DNA of 64,000 nt from Pseudoalteromonas sp. (GTDB lineage Bacteria; Pseudomonadota; Gammaproteobacteria; Enterobacterales; Alteromonadaceae): NCBI RefSeq assembly GCF_018402495.1, contig NZ_JAGYIU010000001.1, forward strand, positions 62,001 through 126,000, given 5' to 3'. Positions within the stretch are counted from its first letter, which is position 1; the number at the start of each line of letters is the position of its first letter. The position numbers and the translations under genes were made by a program. Below, piece after piece: positions 56,554 through 64,000 of this stretch. Under the pieces are notes generated by a model. The model was not told the DNA's origin, did no database searches, and saw nothing but the letters and a program-made list of their open reading frames with translations.

Positions 56554-59184
56554 ATGACCCAACAAATTGCAGTATTTACCAATGTCGGCGAGCGTACTAA
56601 CGTAACTGGCTCGGCCATGTTTAAACGTTTGATCATGGAAGAAGACTACGAGACCGCCCTAAATGTGGCCCGCGAGCAAGTAGAAAATGGCGCCCAAGTT
56701 ATTGATATCAACATGGACGAAGCCATGCTGGACTCAAAAGCCGCCATGGTGAAGTTTTTAAACTTAATTGCCTCAGAGCCTGATATTTCTAAAGTACCTA
56801 TTATGGTCGACTCCTCAAAATGGGAAGTAATAGAAGCAGGCTTAAAGTGTATTCAAGGCAAGGCCATTGTTAACTCCATTTCACTCAAAGAGGGTGAAGA
56901 GCCGTTTAAACACCAAGCTAAAATTATAAAACGCTTTGGCGCCGCTGCTGTTGTAATGGCGTTTGATACCGAAGGTCAAGCCGATACCGCCGATAGAAAA
57001 TACGAAATATGCGAACGTAGTTACAGAATATTAGTTGATGAAATTGGCTTTGCGCCAGAAGACATTATATTCGACCCCAATATATTTGCCGTTGCCACCG
57101 GCATAGAAGAGCACGACAACTACGCTGTAGAATTTATTGAAGGCACCCGTCGTATTAAGCAAAACTTACCGTACTGTAAAGTGTCGGGTGGGGTATCGAA
57201 TGTATCGTTTTCGTTTAGAGGTAATAACCCAGTACGCGAAGCGATTCACTCGGTGTTTTTATACCACGCTATAAAAGCGGGTATGGATATGGGCATAGTA
57301 AACGCAGGGCAACTTGCGGTTTACGACGACATCCCCGAGGAGCTTCGCAAAGCTGTAGAAGATGTAATTCTTAACACCGACCCCGGTGCGGGTGAGCGTC
57401 TTGTTGAACTTGCGCCTAAATATTCAGGCATGGCACAAGCTGAGCGGGTAGAAGATTTAGAATGGCGCACTTGGTCGGTTGAAAAACGCCTAGAGCATGC
57501 CCTAGTAAAAGGCATAACCACCTTTATAGATGAAGATACAGAAGAGTGCCGTGCTGGCGCAGATAAACCTATTCACGTCATTGAAGGGCCACTCATGGAT
57601 GGCATGAACGTGGTTGGGGATTTATTTGGCGCGGGTAAAATGTTTTTACCCCAAGTGGTTAAATCTGCTCGGGTAATGAAACGCGCGGTCGCTTACCTTG
57701 ACCCATTCATTGAAGCCGAAAAAGAAGAGGGCGCCACCAACGGTAAAATTGTTATGGCCACCGTAAAAGGTGACGTGCACGACATAGGTAAAAACATTGT
57801 AGGTGTAGTACTGCAATGTAATAACTACGAAGTAATCGACCTTGGGGTAATGGTGCCAGCAGATAAAATACTGCAAACCGCGATTGACGAAAAAGCCGAT
57901 ATTATAGGCCTTTCGGGCTTAATTACCCCATCGCTTGATGAAATGGTACACGTTGCCAAAGAAATGAAACGTCGTGGCTTTGAGCTACCGCTCATGATTG
58001 GTGGGGCAACCACCTCAAAAGCGCATACCGCAGTAAAAATAGAGCCGCAGTATAATAAAGGCGTGGTGTATGTAAATAACGCCAGCCGCGCGGTGGGTGT
58101 GGTGTCTAATTTACTTTCTAAAGAGCATAAAGCAGAATTTTTAGCTAAAACCACCGCCGAGTACGACAAAGTACGCGAACAACAAGCACGCAAAAAGCCG
58201 CGCTCAAAACCAGTTACCATACAGCGCGCCCGCGATAATGCTGCAAAGCTCGATTGGGATAACTACACACCACCCGTGCCGAAAAAGCTGGGTGTGACCG
58301 AGTTTAAAAATGTATCAATTTCGACTTTACGTAAATACATAGACTGGACGCCGTACTTTATGACCTGGTCAATCGCCGGTAAATATCCGCGCATATTGAC
58401 CGACGAAGTAGTGGGCGAACAAGCACAAAGCTTGTTTAAAGACGCCAACGACATGCTCGATGAACTTGAAAAGTCAGGCAGTTTACAGCCATTAGGTGTT
58501 ATTGGTTTATTCCCTGCAAACCGCGTGGGCGATGATATAGAAATTTACACCGACGAAACGCGAAAAGAGCTATTAACTACCTCATGTCATTTACGCCAGC
58601 AAACCGAAAAAACCGACTTTGCTAACTACTGCCTAGCCGATTACATTGCGCCAAAAGGCACACCCGATTACTTTGGTGCGTTTGCGGTAACAGGCGGCCT
58701 AGAAGAAGACGACCTCGCCAATGCGTTCGATGCCAAGCAAGACGACTATAATAAAATAATGGTAAAAGCGGTTGCTGATAGGCTCGCTGAAGCGTTTGCT
58801 GAATACTTGCACGAACAAGTGCGTAAAGAGTATTGGGGTTATGCACCCGATGAAAACCTGCCTAACGATGAACTCATTCGCGAAAACTACCAAGGTATCC
58901 GCCCAGCACCGGGTTACCCAGCGTGCCCAGAGCACACCGAGAAAAAGAAAATTTGGCAACTACTCGATACCGAAAAGCGCATTGGTATGCAGCTCACCAG
59001 CTCATACGCCATGTGGCCAGGTGCTGCGGTTTCGGGTTGGTACTTTTCACACCCACAAGCGAAATACTACGCCGTTGCTGCAATACAGAAGGATCAGGTA
59101 GAAGACTACGCCAAGCGAACAAATATGACGCTCGCAGAAGCCGAAAGGTGGTTATCGCCTAACTTGGGGTATGAGCCGGAGTAA
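56554..59184 (+). CDS. metH: Methionine synthase MetH, folate, cobalamin and activation modules (separate gene)
   Basis: This 876-residue protein contains the remaining MetH modules in order. The pterin-binding domain is at about 1-280 ([37 protein letters not shown]). The cobalamin cap and Rossmann domains are at about 300-540, with DVHDIGKN and His409 as cobalt ligand plus [12 protein letters not shown]. The SAM-binding activation domain is at about 560-876 ([16 protein letters not shown]). It starts at ATG 56554 with AGGAG and a proper spacer between the preceding stop and its start, so this is a designed gene boundary rather than a frameshift. The E. coli equivalent is fused in one protein of 1227 residues. 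Confidence 0.94.
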   Translation: MTQQIAVFTNVGERTNVTGSAMFKRLIMEEDYETALNVAREQVENGAQVIDINMDEAMLDSKAAMVKFLNLIASEPDISKVPIMVDSSKWEVIEAGLKCIQGKAIVNSISLKEGEEPFKHQAKIIKRFGAAAVVMAFDTEGQADTADRKYEICERSYRILVDEIGFAPEDIIFDPNIFAVATGIEEHDNYAVEFIEGTRRIKQNLPYCKVSGGVSNVSFSFRGNNPVREAIHSVFLYHAIKAGMDMGIVNAGQLAVYDDIPEELRKAVEDVILNTDPGAGERLVELAPKYSGMAQAERVEDLEWRTWSVEKRLEHALVKGITTFIDEDTEECRAGADKPIHVIEGPLMDGMNVVGDLFGAGKMFLPQVVKSARVMKRAVAYLDPFIEAEKEEGATNGKIVMATVKGDVHDIGKNIVGVVLQCNNYEVIDLGVMVPADKILQTAIDEKADIIGLSGLITPSLDEMVHVAKEMKRRGFELPLMIGGATTSKAHTAVKIEPQYNKGVVYVNNASRAVGVVSNLLSKEHKAEFLAKTTAEYDKVREQQARKKPRSKPVTIQRARDNAAKLDWDNYTPPVPKKLGVTEFKNVSISTLRKYIDWTPYFMTWSIAGKYPRILTDEVVGEQAQSLFKDANDMLDELEKSGSLQPLGVIGLFPANRVGDDIEIYTDETRKELLTTSCHLRQQTEKTDFANYCLADYIAPKGTPDYFGAFAVTGGLEEDDLANAFDAKQDDYNKIMVKAVADRLAEAFAEYLHEQVRKEYWGYAPDENLPNDELIRENYQGIRPAPGYPACPEHTEKKKIWQLLDTEKRIGMQLTSSYAMWPGAAVSGWYFSHPQAKYYAVAAIQKDQVEDYAKRTNMTLAEAERWLSPNLGYEPE

Positions 59185-59221
59185 AAGAGCAGCGCTCAGT
59201 TTTTAGCTGTTAGCTATCAGT

Positions 59222-59253
59222 AAAAAAAATCGAGCCCAATCAGGCTCGTTTTT
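59222..59253 (+). terminator. Terminator of metA-metH
   Basis: CGAGCC and GGCTCG arms with a six-base loop are flanked by A8 and T5. Confidence 0.88.
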
Positions 59254-59390
59254 CTATTTTAGGAACTTGGTTGTTTACAAATAGTTTGTTTAGTAGAACT
59301 ATTAATCAATGTATAAACTCCCGTTTTAGGGGAGGGGCTAACTACAATAATGGGTCATGTTAAGCTATTAGCTTTTTTAAAAGGATTTAC

Positions 59391-59603
59391 ATGAATAAAA
59401 AAACTTCAAACTTAGTCGTTATATTTTTATCTGCAATCATTACATCGTTTGTTAGCAGCTATTTAACTGATTCAATAATAAACCTAAAAGATCTACCTTT
59501 TTATATAGAATTTTTACTTTTCTTAGCTATTTATTTGGTAATTTATTTCCCACTAAATTGCGTATTTGGAAAATTCGTTATCGAGCCAAAAAGGCATAGC
59601 TAA
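59391..59603 (+). CDS. Small two-helix membrane protein (70 residues)
   Basis: This 70-residue protein has two hydrophobic helices (about residues 7-28 and 39-57) and short basic ends (MNKKTSN and EPKRHS). The ATG has AAAAGGA six bases ahead. It stands alone between the metH terminator and ggt, with a modest AGCC-N6-GGCT hairpin and T run downstream near 59633-59656. I do not recognise it. Its size, ribosome site and composition favour a genuine gene, but no function can be offered. Confidence 0.5.
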   Translation: MNKKTSNLVVIFLSAIITSFVSSYLTDSIINLKDLPFYIEFLLFLAIYLVIYFPLNCVFGKFVIEPKRHS

Positions 59604-59926
59604 CAAAGCACTATAGTAGAATAAAAGCTAACAGCCGTCAGGGGCTCTCTTTTTTTAGTTTTGGTAAAATACAAGGCCAGCTCAACTAGATTTTGAATAA
59701 AAAGTTGTAGAAAACACAGTTGCCTGTTTAATCGGAACTTTTAATGAATGCCCATACAAATTTTGACGATGACGGTTCAAATTTAACTGCTGTATTTTAT
59801 TCAAAGCCATGTAGTTAAGTTAAAAACCTCTAAACCCTGTAAATGTTGCGTTTAAATATTGACCTGGCGTTTGTTGCTATGCATTAATGTTGTCATCGAT
59901 GTATAAAAATAACCTAAGGATATGGT
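59604..59926. other. Gap between a small membrane gene and ggt
   Basis: No coding frame is convincing. AGCC-N6-GGCT and CTCTTTTTTT near 59633-59656 is a weak terminator. TTTGAATAAAA near 59693 recurs inverted as TTTTATTCAAA near 59800, about 100 bases away. The ggt promoter should lie in the last 100 bases. Confidence 0.45.
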
Positions 59927-61591
59927 ATGAGATCACTCTTTTCACCAAGCAAGTTAATTATCAGCACTGTTGTGATCATACAATTATGCTTTTTTAATCT
60001 TGCTGCCAAACAAAGTGCCGTTGCTATGCCTGATACTTTTAGCGCCGATGTTGCAAAGGCCGTGTTACAACAGGGCGGTAACGCGGTTGATGCCGCTATT
60101 GCAGCGCAATTTGTACTAGCCGTTACCCTTCCTGAGGCGGGTAATATTGGTGGTGGCGGGTTTATGCTTATTCATAAAGATGGCGAAGGTGATTTTATAG
60201 ATTACCGCGAAACCGCGCCCAGTGCCGCGCATCGCGATATGTATTTAGATGAGCAGGGGCAAGTAATTGAAAATAAGTCTATTTATGGCATTCATGCTAG
60301 TGGCGTGCCTGGCAGTGTCGCAGGGATGTGGTTAGCCCATAAAAAGCATGGTACGTTACCGTGGAAAGCGTTAGTGCAACCTGCGGTAACATTAGCAGAG
60401 CAGGGCTTTATTGTGCCTAAGAAGTTGGCAGCGTTAATTGAAGACTACATAGCGCATCTAAATAATAAAAAAATTAATGTAAATTTTGCCAGCTATTTTG
60501 CAAGCGCCACGGCAGGTACGCTTTTTAAACAACCCGATCTTGCAGCGACACTAAAACGCATTCGCGATAATGGCCAAGACGGTTTTTATCAAGGTGAAAC
60601 TGCAGCCATTATCACTCAGTTCATGAAGCAACATGGCGGGATCATTAATCAAGATGACTTAAAAAATTACCGTGCAAAATCGCGGACTCCCATAAAAGCG
60701 AACTGGAATGGCTACCAAGTGCTTACTTCACCGCCTCCAAGCTCTGGTGGTATTGCAATATTACAATGGCTGAAAATGTATGAGCTAAAAAAGTCTACAG
60801 CTACACACTCACATAATTCATTAGAATATGTGCACTTACTTGCTGAAATAGGCAAGCGAGTGTTTGCCGATAGAGCAGAATACTTAGGCGACCCTGATTT
60901 TTACCAAGTACCAACAACAAAATTACTTGCTGAAAATTACCTTAAAAACCGCAGCAGCAGTGTTGATGTAAAGGCTATTTCAATCACCGAAAATATTAAA
61001 CCCGGTTTAAAAGAAAGCGAGCAAACTACTCACTTTTCCATTGTCGATAAAATGGGTAACGCTGTAGCTAATACCACCACCATTAATTTAGGTTTTGGTA
61101 GTGGTGTGGTGGTTGAAGGTGCAGGCTTTATTTTAAATGATGAAATGGATGACTTTAGCGCCAAGCCTGGAGTTATGAATGTGTTTGGTGCCATTGGCGG
61201 CAAAGCAAATGAAATTCAGCCGCAGAAACGTATGCTTAGCTCTATGACCCCAACCATATTACTAAGTAAAAACCAAGTAAAAATGGTAACAGGGTCGCCG
61301 GGCGGTACCACCATTATTAGCTCGGTGTACCAATCGATACTTAACGCGGTTGAATTTAAAATGAGCGCAGATGATGTAGTAAATAGCCCGCGCTTTCATC
61401 ATCAATTATGGCCAAAAAATGTGATCAGAGCACATACAGGCTTAAAGCCGTCAGTAAAACAACAGCTGATAAAAATGGGTTACACAGTGGATGAACACCA
61501 CTTTGGTGATATGCATGTGATTATTAATAACGATGGCAAATTAGATGCAGCGTCAGAGCAAAGCGGTCGAGGAAAAGCGATGGTATTTTAA
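59927..61591 (+). CDS. ggt: Gamma-glutamyltransferase (GGT), self-processing
   Basis: This 554-residue exported enzyme cleaves glutathione and other gamma-glutamyl compounds. The signal peptide covers about residues 1-27. The large-subunit landmarks are GGNAVDAAIAAQF and GGGGFMLIH with the RETAP motif. Autocleavage should occur before the first Thr of TTHFSIVDKMGN (Thr367), as in E. coli. The GSPGGTTIIS segment forms the glycine-rich site. It has a Shine-Dalgarno TAAGGAT ahead of the ATG and is monocistronic. Confidence 0.94.
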   Translation: MRSLFSPSKLIISTVVIIQLCFFNLAAKQSAVAMPDTFSADVAKAVLQQGGNAVDAAIAAQFVLAVTLPEAGNIGGGGFMLIHKDGEGDFIDYRETAPSAAHRDMYLDEQGQVIENKSIYGIHASGVPGSVAGMWLAHKKHGTLPWKALVQPAVTLAEQGFIVPKKLAALIEDYIAHLNNKKINVNFASYFASATAGTLFKQPDLAATLKRIRDNGQDGFYQGETAAIITQFMKQHGGIINQDDLKNYRAKSRTPIKANWNGYQVLTSPPPSSGGIAILQWLKMYELKKSTATHSHNSLEYVHLLAEIGKRVFADRAEYLGDPDFYQVPTTKLLAENYLKNRSSSVDVKAISITENIKPGLKESEQTTHFSIVDKMGNAVANTTTINLGFGSGVVVEGAGFILNDEMDDFSAKPGVMNVFGAIGGKANEIQPQKRMLSSMTPTILLSKNQVKMVTGSPGGTTIISSVYQSILNAVEFKMSADDVVNSPRFHHQLWPKNVIRAHTGLKPSVKQQLIKMGYTVDEHHFGDMHVIINNDGKLDAASEQSGRGKAMVF

Positions 61592-61660
61592 CTTTGGCTT
61601 TTTAATGGCAATCACCCCAAGCTGATATTTGGGGTGATAAATATTACTTATTATTGGGTA

Positions 61661-62863
61661 TTAGCCTATTGCAGGTATTAGCCCAGCCATTTGGAGACAT
61701 TGCGCACTAATAATTGAAATGCCACACAAAGCGGCTATAGCTAAACCAATATTACCACTACGTACCTTATAACCCTCTTTTTCAACACTTTGGCGTTGTT
61801 TATACACCATACTAACGGGTAAAAATACTGCCAATATTACTAAAGCAATGGCTGCGTAGCCTAATGCCATAATAAACCCCTGTGGGTAAAATAAAGCAAA
61901 TCCAAGCGGAGGAATAAAGGTAATAAGCGCGGTTTTAATTCTATCAGCACCGGTGTCTGCTTGTTTGAATGTGTCGGCAAAAAAATCGAATAACCCCAAG
62001 CTCACCCCTAAAAATGAGGTTGCCAGCGCTAAATCAGCAAAAAGTTTAACCGCGGTAGAAACGCTCGCATTATTAGCAATACCTGCCACACTGGCTACAA
62101 AACCAGTTAATCCTTCACTTTGTAGTAATTGCTCTTGGCTCATTATGCCTTGGCTTAATATTTGCCAAAATATATAAATAACCAGCGGTAAAGAGGCACC
62201 TGCAATCATGACTTTGCGTAAGGTTTTTATTTCAAGGCCAACGTATTTAACAATAGAGGGAATAGAGCCATGAAACCCAAAAGAGGTAAACACCACAGGA
62301 ATAGCTGATAATATAAGCCCCTTTTCAACCGGCATTTCCAGCAAGTGCTGGCCATGCACATAGGGCGTTAACATATAAAATAAGCTAGCTAACACCACTA
62401 TTTTTATACTAAACAGCACACGATTAAGCTTATCGACTTTACTGGTGCCTAAAGTGACTACGCCTGCAATCACCACCGCTAAAATAATGGAGCCTAACTG
62501 GGGGGCAATAGTTAAGTTAAGCCCCGTATTAATTCGCTCTTGTAGTTGAGCACCGCCGCCAGCAATATACGCAGCACATAACGCATAAAATAAGAATATC
62601 ATTGAAAAGTTTGCTACATATTGGCCGCGTTTACCAAGCCAAAGTTTAGCCAAGGTATTTAATGTGGCGTCGCGAGGGGCATATTGGTGTAGCTCAAGCA
62701 TGAGCAACGCGGTGTAAGTCATAAGTAACCAACAACCGACAATTAACACCATCGCGGTATTAAAACCCAGCCCTGCAGAGGCGATAGGTAAGGCGAGCAT
62801 GCCTGCACCTATGGTGGTTCCTGCAACAATTAACATGCTACCTATTGTTTTATTTTTAAGCAC
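61661..62863 (-). CDS. tyrP: Aromatic amino acid permease, TyrP/Mtr family
   Basis: This 400-residue inner-membrane permease has about eleven helices and belongs to the hydroxy/aromatic amino-acid permease group. The N-terminus KTIGSMLIVAGTTIGAGMLALPIASAG and the conserved FTSFGFHGSIPSIVKYVG fit TyrP best. It should take up tyrosine (or tryptophan) by proton symport. A TyrR-like box lies 92 bases upstream of the start, which supports an aromatic substrate. Confidence 0.88.
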   Translation of the reverse strand: MLKNKTIGSMLIVAGTTIGAGMLALPIASAGLGFNTAMVLIVGCWLLMTYTALLMLELHQYAPRDATLNTLAKLWLGKRGQYVANFSMIFLFYALCAAYIAGGGAQLQERINTGLNLTIAPQLGSIILAVVIAGVVTLGTSKVDKLNRVLFSIKIVVLASLFYMLTPYVHGQHLLEMPVEKGLILSAIPVVFTSFGFHGSIPSIVKYVGLEIKTLRKVMIAGASLPLVIYIFWQILSQGIMSQEQLLQSEGLTGFVASVAGIANNASVSTAVKLFADLALATSFLGVSLGLFDFFADTFKQADTGADRIKTALITFIPPLGFALFYPQGFIMALGYAAIALVILAVFLPVSMVYKQRQSVEKEGYKVRSGNIGLAIAALCGISIISAQCLQMAGLIPAIG

Positions 62864-62954
62864 TTAATGATCCTGATCAAACGTAAGAGACACGCAAGAT
62901 ATAACTAGTTATGCAAAACTTAAATAGTTTTGTCATAAAAGAGACAAAATAAAA

Positions 62955-62972
62955 TGTAATTTTCTATTTACA
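62955..62972. promoter_or_regulatory. TyrR box upstream of tyrP
   Basis: TGTAAT-N6-TTTACA matches the TyrR consensus TGTAAA-N6-TTTACA at 11 of 12 positions, centred about 100 bases before the tyrP start. Confidence 0.7.
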
Positions 62973-63152
62973 ACTGTATTTAAAAAGCCCAAATTATCAA
63001 TAGACCCTAATATAAATGGAAAAATAAAAATCTAAATGTTAATGACTTAATAACAAGGTTGTGCGCTATAAAAATTTTTGACGTCTCTTAAATGATAGGT
63101 GTTGACCGAAAGCGTTGTAAACTACACTGTCGGTCGAGGAGGGAGCGGCAAT

Positions 63153-64000
63153 TTACATTTTTGCGATTTGAATCACTAAACGACGGTTTTTATCACGGCC
63201 TAAAATATTATCATTGGTATCTACAAAGCGCTTTTCACCAAAGCCTTCAGTAATCACCTTAGCCTCGTCTACACCTAAAGTCACCATGTAATCTTTAATT
63301 GCTTTAGCACGAGCTCTGGATAGATCTAGATTAGTCCAGCGACCACCGTAACTATCGGTATAAGATGCAATATTAATTGACTCTATGCTGGGATCGTTTT
63401 TCAAATATTCAGCAATTTTATCAAGGCGTTGCTGCGATGATTTGGTTAATTTACTGCTATTTGATTCGTAGTTCATTATAGTGAACGAAATATCTTCAAA
63501 ATTATACGGCAGTAACTCGTCGCGACATTGTAAAAACGCCCAATATGCGTGCTTAAAGTTGATATTAGACATGCCCACGGCAATTTTATCGGTACTATTT
63601 TGCCAGTCTTGGTAATAAAAGGTAGGTTGATTGCCTTTTTCAAGCTCAGTGAGCATTTCCCACGCTGTTTTGTTGCCTAGTTCACCATCAAACTTTTTAA
63701 GTAATTTCATATCGGCAATATCACGGGCGGGGTGTCCCGCTCGCCAGCTTGGCGGGACAGCTTTTAAAGCGGCAATAGAATAATTCTCTGGGCGTACCAC
63801 CATGTCTAAATTAAAAGTGAGATCTTTGTTTTTACTTGCAGATGCTTTAAAGATAGCCTCACCATAGTAGGGAACTTCATGATTTAATTGGCATTGTAAG
63901 CGAGTTGTTTTAACTAAGTTCCAGTTTGAATTATCTTGGTCAGCAGTATATTGGCGCATCGCCGCAGTTGTATTCAAACTATACAGTATACTGCTAATAC
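63153..64000 (-). CDS. motY: Sodium-type flagellar protein MotY (5' end beyond the window)
   Basis: The gene runs off the window, since its frame is still open at base 64000. About 282 residues are visible, including the end of the signal peptide (SSILYSLNTTAA). The N-terminal MotY domain follows (RQYTADQDNSNWNLV, RLQCQLNHEVPYYGEAIF), then a C-terminal OmpA/Pal-type peptidoglycan-binding domain (YTDSYGGRWTNLDLSRARA and the GRDKNRRLVIQI end). MotY forms the T-ring that anchors Na+-driven stators in Vibrio and its relatives. This matches a Na+-based energy budget. Confidence 0.93.
   Translation of the reverse strand, partial: ISSILYSLNTTAAMRQYTADQDNSNWNLVKTTRLQCQLNHEVPYYGEAIFKASASKNKDLTFNLDMVVRPENYSIAALKAVPPSWRAGHPARDIADMKLLKKFDGELGNKTAWEMLTELEKGNQPTFYYQDWQNSTDKIAVGMSNINFKHAYWAFLQCRDELLPYNFEDISFTIMNYESNSSKLTKSSQQRLDKIAEYLKNDPSIESINIASYTDSYGGRWTNLDLSRARAKAIKDYMVTLGVDEAKVITEGFGEKRFVDTNDNILGRDKNRRLVIQIAKM

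Noticed and set aside
57321..58959. Several minus-strand open frames across the second metH gene
   Set aside because: All are shadows of a strongly conserved plus-strand enzyme and show no domain or ribosome site.
59203..59218. AGCTGTTAGCTATCAG after metH and AGCTAACAGCC near 59627 as a repeat family
   Set aside because: The similarity is limited to about nine bases, and I see no defined ends or further copies in the window.
63104..63136. GACCGA/TCGGTC inverted pair downstream of motY
   Set aside because: The arms are only six bases with a loop over 20 bases and no T run, so a terminator is not supported.

Overview
The window reads as a chromosomal segment of a marine gammaproteobacterium of the Pseudoalteromonas / Alteromonadales type. 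The evidence is AT-rich DNA with dense small operons, a complete Na+-translocating NADH:quinone reductase (nqrABCDEF, with apbE and nqrM), a cyoABCDE quinol oxidase, a MotY-type Na+ flagellar motor protein, and gammaproteobacterial gene orders (hemL/clc/erpA; rlmG, yajG, ampG and bolA together; ygiM/ygiF). The content is almost entirely core genome. I see no prophage, insertion sequence, CRISPR array, defence island, tRNA or rRNA.

Layout. 1-4.8 kb: msrA and an RND efflux pump operon. 5-8.4 kb: small or poorly known genes, namely a 34-aa membrane peptide coupled to a DUF2982-like protein, a 110-aa unknown, and two exported DUF1566-type proteins. 8.5-10.5 kb: gspA/gspB of type II secretion. 10.5-11.4 kb: a decayed HD-GYP cyclic-di-GMP phosphodiesterase. 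11.4-15.9 kb: putA with a divergent Lrp-family regulator and an Lrp-like box between them. 16-20 kb: ygiM, ygiF and an S10 carboxypeptidase. 20.4-22 kb: glnK-amtB behind a sigma-54-like promoter. 22.2-24.5 kb: mrcB, followed by a palindromic MITE-like element. 24.7-29.9 kb: hemL, pyrB, hemJ, a CBS-domain CLC protein, and erpA. 30-35.6 kb: an XRE regulator, the rlmG-yajG-cyclophilin-ampG operon, then alkB and bolA. 35.7-44.5 kb: fabV and the Nqr cluster. 44.6-50.4 kb: a perfect FNR box, an unknown membrane protein and cyoABCDE. 50.4-54.3 kb: an unknown exported protein, a histone-deacetylase-family enzyme, a PilZ protein and ettA. 54.4-59.2 kb: metA with methionine synthase split into two genes, behind MetJ boxes. 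59.4-64 kb: a small membrane protein, ggt, tyrP with a TyrR box, and motY running off the edge.

Functional links. Nqr pumps Na+ from NADH oxidation into the quinone pool, Cyo re-oxidises quinol, and MotY belongs to a Na+-driven motor. HemL, HemJ and CyoE supply heme, and ErpA supplies Fe-S centres. MetA plus the two-part MetH covers entry to and completion of methionine synthesis under apparent MetJ control.

I found no convincing new multi-gene system. The observations most worth following are the two-gene metH with its own internal ribosome binding site, the multiply broken HD-GYP gene, the perfect FNR box beside a second palindrome ahead of an unknown membrane protein, the hairpin and mini-ORF leader of pyrB, the channel-like residues of the CLC protein, and the palindromic repeat after mrcB.
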